From Corynebacterium sp. p3-SID1241 (GTDB lineage: Bacteria; Actinomycetota; Actinomycetes; Mycobacteriales; Mycobacteriaceae), in contig JALXWS010000004.1 of the NCBI GenBank assembly GCA_025144025.1, positions 62,001 through 126,000 of the forward strand: DNA of 64,000 nt, read 5' to 3'. The notes under the pieces were generated by a model. That model worked only from the letters and a program-made list of their open reading frames with translations, was not told the origin of the DNA and did no database searches. This document shows positions 20,677 to 30,449 of the stretch, one piece after another. The position numbers were made by a program, and so were the translations under genes. Within the stretch, counting starts at the first letter, position 1; each line of letters opens with the position of its first letter.

Positions 20677-21203
20677 TAGGGGTGACTCCTTTCAAAGATT
20701 TCAATGAATGAGGCCTCCAAATGGGCCACGGCGTTGATCTCGTGCTGGATTTGGGCTTCATCGCGGGCATCGAGGATATGGACGGTGATCATGCGGTTGG
20801 CAATATCGATATCGGTAACCGTGCCGCCTGGCTGCAGGTTATACAGCGTTACGGCCAGGGATAGGACGAATTCATTATCCAAGCGCATGGGAAGCTCCAA
20901 GATAGCGGTCTTGGGCACGGGCTGCGGGCGCACGGCCAACCAGCCCACCTTGAGCGAGGCGTAGAACAATTCCCAGAACCACCGGGCCATGAAGGCGATG
21001 AGCTTGCCCCAAGAAACATCGATGTCTGCGATAGGCATGGCCGGCAGCGGCAGGGCAAAGACGATAATAATGCCGATGAGGAGACCGGCTACCACATTGC
21101 CCACGGTGACCTCTCCCATGAGCATGCACCACATGATGGTCAGCCAGACGATGAACCACGGACGGAAGCGGTGGCGCAGGCCGGAAAAGCGTGCGTTAGT
21201 CAT
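20676..21203 (-). CDS. mrpE: Mrp Na+/H+ antiporter subunit E
   Basis: 175 residues: two N-terminal hydrophobic segments, then the MnhE domain with PVPKTAILELPMRLDNEFVL, AVTLYNLQPGGTVTDID and IHEINAVAHLEASFIEIFER-like end. Normal length. Its start overlaps the 3' end of mrpD by eight bases. Confidence 0.92.
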   Translation of the reverse strand: MTNARFSGLRHRFRPWFIVWLTIMWCMLMGEVTVGNVVAGLLIGIIIVFALPLPAMPIADIDVSWGKLIAFMARWFWELFYASLKVGWLAVRPQPVPKTAILELPMRLDNEFVLSLAVTLYNLQPGGTVTDIDIANRMITVHILDARDEAQIQHEINAVAHLEASFIEIFERSHP

Positions 21204-23022
21204 CGCTAATATCCTTCCTCTTGGCGGCGTCTGGTGTCTTTACGGTGCCGGAGTGGGACTCGCGGCCGCCGGCTTCCGGGTCGGTGCGTGCATCCAGGCC
21301 CGGCTGGGCGGGTGGCTCCGCCTCCTGGGAGGGATGCCGGCGATTTTCATAGGAATCCGCGCCGCCGGTGTAGCGCTCCTTTTGATTGAGGTGGCGGGTG
21401 GGGTCATCAGCTCTATCGCCCAATACCGCGTACCGATAGATGGACGTATCCTGAGCGGATTCGGCCGCGCGCGAGGTGATGCCCGAGATAGGCCCAGCCA
21501 GGAAGGTAATGGAGGTAGACGCGGCCACCAGCAGGGTAGTAGAGGCGATCATGCCAAAGGGAACCCTGCCCACGTCTTGGCGGGAGGAAAATTCCACCTC
21601 ATCGGTGATGTCAGAGAGCGGAGCCGGGCGAGCGAGTGCCACGTTGCCTTCAGGGGCATCGGCGCGGTCGCGTTGGAAGCCCTTGGCCCACACCAGCATC
21701 ATGACGTAGAGAGTAAGCAGGGAGGTAACCACGGCGCCGACGATAAGCACCCAGGCCATCCAGGAATCCTCGTTTGCACCGGCTTCTAGCAAGATAACCT
21801 TGCCCAAAAAGCCCGAGAACGGCGGGATACCACCCAGGTTGATGGCGGGGATGAAATACAAGATTCCAATGAGCGGGGCGGAGTACATCAGCGAGCCCAA
21901 ACGGCGCAGCGAAGAGGTGCCGGCCTGGCGCTCGACGAGTCCGACCACCAAAAAGAGCGCGGTTTGCACCAAAATGTGGTGCACGGCGTAGAAGATGGCG
22001 CCGGAAAGCCCTTGCGCGGTACCGAGCGAAACACCGAAGATCATATAGCCAATGTGGCTGACCAGGGTAAAGGACAAAAGGCGCTTAATATCGGACTGCG
22101 CGATGGCGCCCAAAATTCCCACCAGCATCGTGGCTAGGGCCACCCACATGAGCACGGTATCGAGGCCGCCGGCGGTGAAAATAGAGGAGCGGGCGCGGAT
22201 GATGGCGTAGACACCCACCTTGGTCAGAAGGCCGGCAAAAACCGCAGTGACCAGTGAAGGCGCCGTGGGATACGAGTCCGGCAGCCAGGCGTCCAGCGGA
22301 ACGACGGCCGCCTTAATGCCAAAGGCAACGAGCAGTGTGGCAAAGATCGCGGTGCGGGTGCCTTCCGGGAGGTCCTGCATGCGCTGGCCAATCTGTGCCA
22401 TGTTCACGGTGCCTACCGACGAATACACAAAGCCCAGCGCGAGCAAGAAAATCATCGACGAGGCCATGGATACCATCACGTATCCCACACCAGCGCGCAC
22501 GCGGCTGGCCGAGGCACCCAAGGTCAACAGCACATACGATGCGACGAGGAAGACCTCAAACCCCACGTAGAGGTTGAAGAGGTCGCCGGCCAGGAAGGAG
22601 ATATTTACGCCCATGGTCAGCAACATGTAGGTGGGCAAGAATACGGCCACCGGCTCGTCTTTGGTGCCATCGCGCACACCCTGGGAGATGGCGTACCAAA
22701 TGACAGAAAAGAGAACCACGGATGAGGTAAAGAGCATCACCGCAGAGAGGCGATCTGCCACTAGCGTGATGCCCACTGGGGCGTCCCAGCCGCCCACCTG
22801 CAGTGTTTGAATACCCTCAAAATCCGCAATGAGGATCAACACGGCGTTGACTACCGCCGTTATAAGCAGCGAGAAAAATACGATTTGGCGCTGCGCATTG
22901 GGCACGCGGGAAAAGATCAAGGCGAGCGCTGCGGCTATCGCTGGGATGATGATGGGCAGGGGAATGAGGTAGCCGATGTAGGGAAAGAGGGCATCGACAA
23001 GCGGCTGCATGGTCTCACTCAT
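21196..23022 (-). CDS. mrpD: Mrp Na+/H+ antiporter subunit D
   Basis: 608 residues; about 14 membrane helices of the complex-I NuoN/NuoM-like proton channel family. The discontinuous-helix Glu (NLYVGFEVFLVASYVLLTL) and Lys (ATMLVGILGAIAQSDIKRLL, LLTKVGVYAIIR) regions are present. The last 95 residues form a charged hydrophilic tail rich in Asp, Glu and Arg, longer than in Bacillus MrpD. Start overlaps mrpC by eight bases. Confidence 0.94.
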   Translation of the reverse strand: MSETMQPLVDALFPYIGYLIPLPIIIPAIAAALALIFSRVPNAQRQIVFFSLLITAVVNAVLILIADFEGIQTLQVGGWDAPVGITLVADRLSAVMLFTSSVVLFSVIWYAISQGVRDGTKDEPVAVFLPTYMLLTMGVNISFLAGDLFNLYVGFEVFLVASYVLLTLGASASRVRAGVGYVMVSMASSMIFLLALGFVYSSVGTVNMAQIGQRMQDLPEGTRTAIFATLLVAFGIKAAVVPLDAWLPDSYPTAPSLVTAVFAGLLTKVGVYAIIRARSSIFTAGGLDTVLMWVALATMLVGILGAIAQSDIKRLLSFTLVSHIGYMIFGVSLGTAQGLSGAIFYAVHHILVQTALFLVVGLVERQAGTSSLRRLGSLMYSAPLIGILYFIPAINLGGIPPFSGFLGKVILLEAGANEDSWMAWVLIVGAVVTSLLTLYVMMLVWAKGFQRDRADAPEGNVALARPAPLSDITDEVEFSSRQDVGRVPFGMIASTTLLVAASTSITFLAGPISGITSRAAESAQDTSIYRYAVLGDRADDPTRHLNQKERYTGGADSYENRRHPSQEAEPPAQPGLDARTDPEAGGRESHSGTVKTPDAAKRKDISDD

Positions 23023-23515
23023 CGTGGGCCCCCTTTACAGGCTCTTCAAAGGACTCTGGACCGAAGTTATCGCCTTCTTTGGTTGCGCGGCCCGTCGTGG
23101 GATCGTTGGAGGCATCGTGATCTGGGCTTGCGGCCGCATTGCCAGGGCGTGCAGCCTTGGCGGCAATGGCGGTATCCTCCGCGTCATCCTCAATGACATC
23201 GTCCGTGCGGTAGCGGTACTGGCGGTAGGCCAAGGTCAGAATGAAGGCTGTCAGAGCCATGGAAATGACGATGGCGGTAAGGATCATCGCTTGGGCGAGG
23301 GGATCTGCAATCTCGGCGCCAAACGGCTCCGATTCGCGGCCATCGATGGGCGGGGAACCGGCCGAGCCGCCTGCCTGCAGCAGGAAGAGGTTGGCACCGT
23401 TGCCCAAGAGTAAAAGGCCCAGCAGCATTTTGGTCATGGCGCGGTCTAGCAGCAGGTAGATGCCCGCGGCTACGAGCACGCCGGCGGCGAGCAGGAGGAA
23501 GAGATTGGCTTCCAT
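23015..23515 (-). CDS. mrpC: Mrp Na+/H+ antiporter subunit C
   Basis: 166 residues: three helices of the NuoK-like MnhC family (LLLAAGVLVAAGIYLLLDRA, MLLGLLLLGNGANLFLLQAG, DPLAQAMILTAIVISMALTA) followed by a 50-residue hydrophilic tail. The conserved region ends at about residue 115. The ATG abuts the mrpA stop with no spacer. Confidence 0.93.
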   Translation of the reverse strand: MEANLFLLLAAGVLVAAGIYLLLDRAMTKMLLGLLLLGNGANLFLLQAGGSAGSPPIDGRESEPFGAEIADPLAQAMILTAIVISMALTAFILTLAYRQYRYRTDDVIEDDAEDTAIAAKAARPGNAAASPDHDASNDPTTGRATKEGDNFGPESFEEPVKGAHDE

Positions 23516-26497
23516 TTACTTCTCCTTTCCTGTCGTAGCGGCTGTGCTTGCCGTGGTGGCTTGTTTCTTTTCCTTGCGTTGCGCCCGTTGCGCTTTCTGC
23601 TTGGCGGTGCGTTGGCGTTGCTGGCGGGCCAGCGAGCGGGCGCGGTCGCGGGCGCGCTGCTTGCGCATATCCTCTTCTTCATCCAGCTTTGCGCCCAAGG
23701 AACTGAGTATGTAGAGCGTAAGGCCGATGACGATGAGGTAGACGCCCGCATCAAAGACCAACGCCGAAGGCAGCGATACCGCGCCGATGAGCGGGATCTC
23801 TGGTGAGGTATACCCACTGGTTAGCGGAGGGTGGCCAAAGAACATTGGGGCCACCACGGCCACCGCGGATAGGAAGAGTCCGGTGCCCATGGTGCGGCCG
23901 GCGTCGATAGGCAGGGTTTCATCCAGCTCTGCGCGCCCGCCGGCCAGGTAGCGCAGGATAAGAGCTAAGGCGGCGACGAGTCCACCGGCGAAGCCGCCAC
24001 CCGGTGCATTATGGCCTGCGAAGAAGAAATAGAAGGAAATCGCGACCATAGACGGGAAGAGTACGCGGGTAGAGACATCGATCATCAGCGAGCGGTTGAG
24101 TGCCTGCTCTGATTCCACGCCGGCCGCCAGCCAGCGCCGCCCAGTAACCTGCAGGGTGGGGCGGCGGCTCGCGCGGGCGAAGGACTGGGTGCGATAAATC
24201 AGCGAGGCCACGCCCAGCGCGGCGATGATAATGACGGTGATCTCGCCAAAGGTATCCCATGCGCGCAGGTCCACCAGCAAGACATTGACGGTATTGGCGC
24301 CGTGGCCAATCTCCTTGGCCAGATCGGGCATGAACTCAGAGATGGGCTTGGACTGGCGCGCGTTGATGGCAAACATCGCCACCACGGTTACCGTCAGGCC
24401 CGTGCCCACCGAAAGCCACGCGCGCAGGCGCCCCATCTTGGGATCCTGCTTCCACTCGGTGGAGGCCGGCATGCGGCGCAGCACCAGCATGAAAAGAACC
24501 ATGACGATGGTCTCCGTCAGCAGCTGGGTAAGCGCTAAGTCCGGCGCGCCGTGCAGGGCAAAAATGAAGGAAAGCGTATAGCCGGTTACGCCAACGATAA
24601 TGACGGCGGACAAGCGATTATCGGTTACCGTAGCGGCCACAGCGGCCACCATGATGATGAAGGCGGCCACGATCTGCCAGGGATTTTCTGCCACGATCAT
24701 GCGGATATCGGTCAGGTCACCTTTAATGAGCATAGCTAGCGGCAGCAGCATCAACGTGGCAAAGATAACCGTCAAGTTCAGCTGCAGGGAACCGCGCTGC
24801 GTGGTTGCCGTCGTGTGCAGCGAAAGCTTGCGCAGGTGAGCAATGACCGAATCATAGGCATCATCCGCATTTCCCAGAGCGGGGTAGGAGAATTGCCATT
24901 TGGCCAGCACCTGCCGTTGCCAGTGCAGGACGATACCGGCAACGATGATGAGCGCCGAAAGGCCCAGTGCCACGCTAAAGCCATGCCACAAAGCCAGTTC
25001 GCTATGTGGTTTGGGGCCGAAGATGGAATTGAGGTGCTGGTCAAACGCTGCTGAGAGTGGCTTGGGGAATACGCCGAGCGCCACAGTTAAAGCAGTGAGC
25101 ACGGCGGGGGAGAGCCAAAGCCCGATGCTGACGGGATGCATCTTAGCGACGGCCTCTGCTGGCTCCGCGCCATTAATCTCCTTCTTCGTGGCAAAGGCAC
25201 CCCACAGAAAAAGCATTGTATAGGCCATGGTGAGGATAGAACCGATGACGTAGGCCACCAGCATCATATTGCGCGGCATGCCTGCCAGAAGCTCCTCATG
25301 CATGGTGGCCTCCAGCACTGCTTCCTTGGCCACGAAGCCAAAAAGGGGCGGCACGCCGGCCATAGAAAACCCAGAAATGATTGCAATGCCGAAGAGGAAC
25401 GGCTCCTTGCGCCCAAGCCCCGATAGCTTGGTGATGTCCCTCGTGCCCCAGCAATGGTCGATCGCGCCGACGACCATGAAGAGTGCGGCCTTGAATAGCG
25501 AGTGCGCAAAGGTCAGCGCTAGGCCGGCCTGCATGGCCTCGCGCGAGCCCACGGCCGCGATGGAGGTAATAAAGCCCAGCTGGGAGACGGTGCCATAGGC
25601 CAAGACCAGCTTCAGGTCCCGCTGCTTGAGGGCCATCCATCCACCTAGCAGCATGGTAAATACGCCGAGGGAAATGACTACCACATGCCAAGTGGCGACC
25701 TCATACATTGAGGGTGCTAAGCGCGCGACCAAATAGATTCCGGCCTTTACCATGGCTGCTGAGTGCAGGTAGGCCGAGACCGGCGTCGGTGCCGCCATGG
25801 CTCCGGGCAGCCAGAAGTGTGCCGGCACGATAGCGGACTTGGTTAGCGCGCCGACCAAGATGAGCACGATAGCTACCGTCACGTAGGGCGTCTGTGCAAA
25901 GTGCTCATAGGCCGCGATTTCACTAAAGGTCCACGCCCCAGTTTGTCGTCCGAGCAAGATGATGCCCATGAGCATGGATAGTCCGCCCAGCGCGGTGACC
26001 ATGAGCGCTTGCTGTGCGGCGCGGCGGGATGAGGCACGCTCCGCGTAGTAGCTGACCAAGAGATAGGACAGCACGGAGGTAATCTCCCAAAACACATACA
26101 TCAGCAGGAAGCTATCCGCGGCCACCAGCCCAAACATGGCGGTGGCAAAGCCCACCATTTGCGCGGCGAACATAGCTAAGCGGCGCCGCGTGCCATCGAA
26201 GTAGCCCCAGCAATACACCAGCACCAGTGCGCCCATGCCCAAAATGATCAGGCTAAAAAGGGCCCCCAAACCGTCTAGGTGCAGGTCAAAACTGAGGTTG
26301 GCGGACGGCATCCAAGCCACGGTGTAGTCCACACCGCCGCCGTCCTTGAACGTTCCGCGCAGAAAATGCGCGAGCGTCCACACGAACCCTGCGGCGGGAA
26401 CTAGCGCCAGAAATCCAAAAGCCGGGCGCCCCATCCGCATGATGAGTAACGGTGCGGCCACGGTCGCGGCGATGAGAGCACCCAGAAGTAATAGCAC
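23516..26497 (-). CDS. mrpA: Mrp Na+/H+ antiporter subunit A fused to subunit B
   Basis: First and largest gene of the mrp operon. The NuoL-like proton-channel part (about 1-700) has SFLLMYVFWEITSVLSYLLV, ALTKSAIVPAHFWLPGAMAA, LAYGTVSQLGFI and AHSLFKAALFMVVGAIDH. The C-terminal part (about 790-925) is an MnhB domain (RVLFPSMVAISFYFFFAGHN, then APGGGFAGGLVAALALILRY), explaining why no separate mrpB exists; this fusion is usual in actinobacteria. A tail of about 60 Lys/Arg/Gln-rich residues ends the protein. The start is uncertain: GTG at 26495-26497 begins the first helix (VLLLLGALIAAT) and has AAGGAG 13 bases upstream; an ATG at 26590 would add 31 unlikely residues. Confidence 0.9.
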   Translation of the reverse strand: MLLLLGALIAATVAAPLLIMRMGRPAFGFLALVPAAGFVWTLAHFLRGTFKDGGGVDYTVAWMPSANLSFDLHLDGLGALFSLIILGMGALVLVYCWGYFDGTRRRLAMFAAQMVGFATAMFGLVAADSFLLMYVFWEITSVLSYLLVSYYAERASSRRAAQQALMVTALGGLSMLMGIILLGRQTGAWTFSEIAAYEHFAQTPYVTVAIVLILVGALTKSAIVPAHFWLPGAMAAPTPVSAYLHSAAMVKAGIYLVARLAPSMYEVATWHVVVISLGVFTMLLGGWMALKQRDLKLVLAYGTVSQLGFITSIAAVGSREAMQAGLALTFAHSLFKAALFMVVGAIDHCWGTRDITKLSGLGRKEPFLFGIAIISGFSMAGVPPLFGFVAKEAVLEATMHEELLAGMPRNMMLVAYVIGSILTMAYTMLFLWGAFATKKEINGAEPAEAVAKMHPVSIGLWLSPAVLTALTVALGVFPKPLSAAFDQHLNSIFGPKPHSELALWHGFSVALGLSALIIVAGIVLHWQRQVLAKWQFSYPALGNADDAYDSVIAHLRKLSLHTTATTQRGSLQLNLTVIFATLMLLPLAMLIKGDLTDIRMIVAENPWQIVAAFIIMVAAVAATVTDNRLSAVIIVGVTGYTLSFIFALHGAPDLALTQLLTETIVMVLFMLVLRRMPASTEWKQDPKMGRLRAWLSVGTGLTVTVVAMFAINARQSKPISEFMPDLAKEIGHGANTVNVLLVDLRAWDTFGEITVIIIAALGVASLIYRTQSFARASRRPTLQVTGRRWLAAGVESEQALNRSLMIDVSTRVLFPSMVAISFYFFFAGHNAPGGGFAGGLVAALALILRYLAGGRAELDETLPIDAGRTMGTGLFLSAVAVVAPMFFGHPPLTSGYTSPEIPLIGAVSLPSALVFDAGVYLIVIGLTLYILSSLGAKLDEEEDMRKQRARDRARSLARQQRQRTAKQKAQRAQRKEKKQATTASTAATTGKEK

Positions 26498-26828
26498 GTT
26501 GGTTTCTGCGCTCCTTATGGTTGTGTCAAGTTCTCCTGCCCCGCTGCCGCGAACACCACAAACACCACAACTGCTGAGAGGCGAGAACATTCACGTGCCG
26601 CGCGCTGTTGAGTACGCTGCGGCGGCACGATGCAAGCAACATGGCCGAGCGCGGGGCCAACTTTCTGCTACTTTACCGGTTTTTCTACGGCTCCGAAAGG
26701 ATTATTTTTATGCACTGTATTATATGGGGCCATTTCGCGGCATAAAGAAACCCCGCACTCAGAGTGCGGGGTAAGCCGCGTCAACCGTGGCGGCAGGCAG
26801 AGCCCAAGCTGGACCTAGGGGTTCAGCC
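26498..26828. other. 331-base intergenic region between mrpA and the M20 peptidase gene
   Basis: Besides the terminator at 26751-26771 and the promoter expected for the mrp operon, I see no gene here. The part at 26650-26735 is AT-rich (runs TTTTTC and ATTATTTTTATG) and the likeliest promoter area for mrp on the minus strand. No riboswitch-like structure was recognised. Confidence 0.5.
26751..26771 (-). terminator. Terminator of the M20 peptidase transcript
   Basis: CCCCGCACTC (26751-26760) and GAGTGCGGGG (26762-26771) form a perfect inverted repeat. On the minus strand the stem is followed by TTTCTTTATG, so it works for the minus-strand gene ending at 26829. Confidence 0.85.
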
Positions 26829-28196
26829 TTAGGCGTAGCGCTGCAGGAAGAGCGCCTCCGCGGCGGCGATATTCTCGATCTCCGTGGGATCCACAGACTC
26901 ATTGGCGGAGTGGATGGTGCACTTGGGCTCTTCCACGCCGTAGAGGGCGATCTCCGCGTTCGGGTGAGCTTCTTGTAGCTCGGTGGTCAGCGGAATGGAG
27001 CCGCCCATGCCCTGTGCGGCCGGTTCCTTGCCATAAGCCTCAGATAGGCACTCGCCCAGCAGGGCAGCGGCTGGCTTTTCGGGATTAGTGGCAAAGCCAG
27101 CGTTGGATTCCAGTACCTCGGCCTTGACGTGTGCGCCCCAGGGGGTGTGGGCACGCAGGTGCTCACAGACGGCGTCGGCAATCGCAGCGGCATCGGCACC
27201 GGCTGGAACGCGCAGGTTGAGCTGGGCGGAAGCGGTGGCAGGCACGGCATTGACCGCCGCCGAAACTGGGGTGGAGGTAAAGCCAGTGACCGTAATGGCC
27301 GGGCGGGACCAGACCATATTGGCCACCGGGGTGGCGCCAGCGGGATCCTCCTCACCCATGATCTTGGTGCCCTCCAGCAGCTGCGCATCGGCGCGGAAGG
27401 CCTCGGCCGGGTACTCCTGGCCAGACCACTCGGTGGTGGTATCTACGCCATCGATAACGGTGCGGCCGTATCCATCGGAGAGGGAATCAATGGCGCGCAT
27501 CAGCGCCTTCGCAGCATCCGGTGCCGCGCCGCCGAACTGGCCGGAGTGAACGGAGGAGGCAAGCGTATCGACCTGCACGCCAATCTGTGCGCCGCCGCGT
27601 AGGGAGGTGGTCAAGGTGGGCTGGCCCACGGCGGAGTTGCCGGCATCGGCGATGAGGATGGCGTCGGCCGCAAAAAGCTCTGGACGATCCTTAATGAGCT
27701 GGGATAGGCCCTCACCTCCGCGCTCCTCGGAGCCTTCGATGAGGTACTTCAGGTTAACCTTGGTGCCGCCATTATTGTCTACCGCGCGCAGGGCCGCCAA
27801 GTGCATGGCTACATTGCCCTTGCAATCGGCGGCGCCGCGGCCGTACCAGCGGGTGGAACCATCGGCGGCCTGGCGCTCGCTAAGGGTAAAGGGATCGGAT
27901 TCCCAGGCCTCGCGATTGCCGGCCGGCACCACGTCATAGTGGGAGTAAAGCAGCACCGTCTTTGCGCCTTCATCGCCCTTGCGCTCGCCCAAGATGGCGG
28001 TGGAACCATCGGCCGTGGTGATGGTCTCCACACTCACGCCGGCCTCTTCCAGTGCGGATTTTACCCACTGGCTAGCGCCCTTGGTCTGGTCCTCCAAGCC
28101 CTCCTCGTTGTGGACGGAGTTGAAGGATACCAGCTCGCTGAGCTGGCGGAAGATGGTCTCGCGATCGTTGCGGATGCTTTCATTAAGTGCAGTCAT
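26829..28196 (-). CDS. M20-family metallo-dipeptidase
   Basis: A 455-residue cytosolic zinc peptidase of the M20A/PepV-dapE-like group, which splits dipeptides. Visible metal ligands: His in LLYSHYDVVPAG, Asp in GRGAADCKGNVAMH, Glu-Glu in LIEGSEERGGEG, and a C-terminal His in CTIHSANESVDPTEI. The insert between them (about 200-340) is the lid/dimerisation domain. The ATG at 28196 fits the conserved N-terminus; an upstream start at 28235 would add 13 residues. Divergent from the OPT peptide transporter gene, which may supply its substrates; the pair shares a 228-base promoter region. Confidence 0.9.
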   Translation of the reverse strand: MTALNESIRNDRETIFRQLSELVSFNSVHNEEGLEDQTKGASQWVKSALEEAGVSVETITTADGSTAILGERKGDEGAKTVLLYSHYDVVPAGNREAWESDPFTLSERQAADGSTRWYGRGAADCKGNVAMHLAALRAVDNNGGTKVNLKYLIEGSEERGGEGLSQLIKDRPELFAADAILIADAGNSAVGQPTLTTSLRGGAQIGVQVDTLASSVHSGQFGGAAPDAAKALMRAIDSLSDGYGRTVIDGVDTTTEWSGQEYPAEAFRADAQLLEGTKIMGEEDPAGATPVANMVWSRPAITVTGFTSTPVSAAVNAVPATASAQLNLRVPAGADAAAIADAVCEHLRAHTPWGAHVKAEVLESNAGFATNPEKPAAALLGECLSEAYGKEPAAQGMGGSIPLTTELQEAHPNAEIALYGVEEPKCTIHSANESVDPTEIENIAAAEALFLQRYA

Positions 28197-28424
28197 GCCC
28201 TCTACGGTACCCGCCTGCCCCAAGCTATAGAGCAACCGGAATAGGAAAACACCGGGGTAGTGAACTAAAATTTATGCATTCCACCCTGTGCGGATTCTGC
28301 CCGTTCGGACATAAACCGGGACTAAAACCGGAGTGAAACGGGCGAAAACGGACGTTGTTGGCTGCGGCCTGCTACGCGGGGTGAGACAAGAAACTTTCAT
28401 AGCCGAGAATAGAAAGGACCTGGC

Positions 28425-30395
28425 ATGGCGAACGCATCATCCGCCGCAGGTTCCAAAGCCACCCTGCCTGAGCTAACCCTGCGCGGCGTCATTATCGGTG
28501 GCCTGATCACCCTCATTTTCACCGCCGCCAACGTCTACTTGGGGCTGAAGGTGGGCTTGACCTTTGCTACCTCCATCCCGGCTGCCGTGATTTCCATGGC
28601 GGTGCTGCGCCGGTTCAAGGGTCATAACGTTAAAGAAAACAATATTGTCCAGACTATTGCCTCTGCCGCGGGTACCTTGTCCGCCATCATCTTCGTCCTC
28701 CCTGGCCTAGTCATGGTGGGCTATTGGCAGGGCTTTGGCTTCCTACAGACGGCCGGAGTGTGCGCTATCGGCGGCGTGCTCGGCGTGATGTATTCCATCC
28801 CGCTGCGCCGTGCCTTGGTCACCGGCTCCGATCTGCCGTACCCAGAAGGCGTGGCCGCGGCCGAGGTACTCAAGGTGGGCGACGAGAACGCCGATGGCGC
28901 CAGCCATGAGGAAAATGCCAAGGGCCTGCGCGTCATCGTCGCCGGCGGCATTACTTCAGCCCTAATGGCGCTGCTGGCCGCGATGAAGGCTGCCGCTTCT
29001 GAGGCTTCCGCGTATTTCAAGCTGGGCACTGGCGCGACCACCCTGGGCACCAGCCTGTCCACAGCCCTCATTGGCGTGGGCCACTTGGTTGGCCTGCCGG
29101 TAGGCATTGCGATGCTGGTTGGCGTGGTGATTTCTTACTCCATCTTGTTGCCCATTTTCACCGCCGGCGATGTCTCGGGCGCCGCTGCGCTTGCCGACGT
29201 CGTCGATACCACCTTCTCCGATGACATCCGCTTCATCGGCGTGGGCACCATGGCCATTGCCGCTATCTGGACGCTGCTGAAGATCGCTGGCCCTATTGCT
29301 GTGGGCATCCGCCAGTCCTTGGCAACCTCGCGCGCCCGCAAGGCCGGTTCCGAAGTAGATGTGACCGAGCGTGATATTCCGTTCCCGTACGTGGCTACTA
29401 CCATCGTGGCGTTCATGGTGCCCATTGCCTTGCTGCTGTGGGACTTCGTACGCGGAACCGATATCCACGAGCATATGGCTGTGCTTATTACTGTTTCGGT
29501 CCTTTTTACCCTGTTGGTAGGCCTGATTATTGCCTCCGTTTGCGGCTATATGGCTGGCCTCATTGGCGCATCTAACTCGCCGATTTCCTCCATCGGCATC
29601 ATCGCCGTGCTGGCCGCTTCGCTCCTGATTGCGGCCGTCACCCGCGGCACCACCGCGGATCCACTCTCCTTGGTGGCTTATACGCTCTTTACCGCGGCCA
29701 TTGTCTTTGGTATTGCCACCATTTCCAATGACAACCTGCAGGATCTTAAAACCGGTCAGCTCGTTGGCGCCACCCCGTGGAAGCAGCAGGTAGCCCTCAT
29801 TATCGGCGTGGTCTTTGGTTCCGTGGTCATCCCACCGATTCTGCAGGTCATGCTCAACGGCTTCGGTTTCCAAGGCATGGAGGGCGCCGGCGAAGACGCC
29901 CTGGCAGCCCCGCAGGCCGCCTTGATGTCCTCCGTTGCCTCCGGCATCTTCGATAGCTCGCTGGACTGGAACCTCATCTTTATTGGTATGGCCATCGGCG
30001 CTGTCCTAATTATTACTGATGAACTGCTGCGCAAATTTACCGATAAGTACTCGCTCTCCCCGCTGGCGGTAGGCATGGGCATGTACCTGCCGGCCGCGCT
30101 GACCATCGTCATTCCAATTGGCGCAATCTTGGGCACCTTCTATGACAAGTGGGCTGCTAAGCAGCCCCGCCCGGAATTTGCCAAGCGCATGGGCACTCTC
30201 TTGGCCACCGGCCTTATCGTGGGCGAGTCCCTCTTTGGCGTGGTCAATGCCGGCATCATCGCCGCTGCCGGCGGTGATAGCCCGCTAGAGATCTTCGAGG
30301 GCGGCACGTCTGCCACCATCGTCGGCGTGGTTCTCTTTATCGTCGCGCTGACGTTCATCTACCGCTGGACCAAGCGCACGGTGAAGAGCTCCTAG
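28425..30395 (+). CDS. OPT-family oligopeptide transporter
   Basis: A 656-residue protein with about 15-16 membrane helices: LTLRGVIIGGLITLIFTAAN, VYLGLKVGLTFATSIPAAVI, KENNIVQTIASAAGTLSAII and GSDLPYPEGVAAAEVLKVG are the OPT-family (YSL/EspB-like prokaryotic) signatures. These carry oligopeptides with protons into the cell. AAAGGA precedes the ATG by 8 bases. A terminator follows at 30420. Confidence 0.93.
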   Translation: MANASSAAGSKATLPELTLRGVIIGGLITLIFTAANVYLGLKVGLTFATSIPAAVISMAVLRRFKGHNVKENNIVQTIASAAGTLSAIIFVLPGLVMVGYWQGFGFLQTAGVCAIGGVLGVMYSIPLRRALVTGSDLPYPEGVAAAEVLKVGDENADGASHEENAKGLRVIVAGGITSALMALLAAMKAAASEASAYFKLGTGATTLGTSLSTALIGVGHLVGLPVGIAMLVGVVISYSILLPIFTAGDVSGAAALADVVDTTFSDDIRFIGVGTMAIAAIWTLLKIAGPIAVGIRQSLATSRARKAGSEVDVTERDIPFPYVATTIVAFMVPIALLLWDFVRGTDIHEHMAVLITVSVLFTLLVGLIIASVCGYMAGLIGASNSPISSIGIIAVLAASLLIAAVTRGTTADPLSLVAYTLFTAAIVFGIATISNDNLQDLKTGQLVGATPWKQQVALIIGVVFGSVVIPPILQVMLNGFGFQGMEGAGEDALAAPQAALMSSVASGIFDSSLDWNLIFIGMAIGAVLIITDELLRKFTDKYSLSPLAVGMGMYLPAALTIVIPIGAILGTFYDKWAAKQPRPEFAKRMGTLLATGLIVGESLFGVVNAGIIAAAGGDSPLEIFEGGTSATIVGVVLFIVALTFIYRWTKRTVKSS

Positions 30396-30419
30396 TTCCT
30401 GATCCATTCCTTATATAAA

Positions 30420-30449
30420 GGCGTCTCTTTGCGGGGGCGCCATTTTTTC
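30420..30449 (+). terminator. Terminator after the OPT transporter gene
   Basis: GGCGTC (30420-30425) pairs with GGCGCC (30436-30441), including one G-T pair, and is followed by ATTTTTTCTT. It lies 25 bases after the stop codon. Confidence 0.75.

Noticed and set aside
23516..26590. mrpA start at the ATG ending at 26590
   Set aside because: The extra 31 residues are Cys/Gly/Ser rich and unlike any MrpA; the first membrane helix begins at the GTG ending at 26497, though the ribosome-binding site is somewhat distant.
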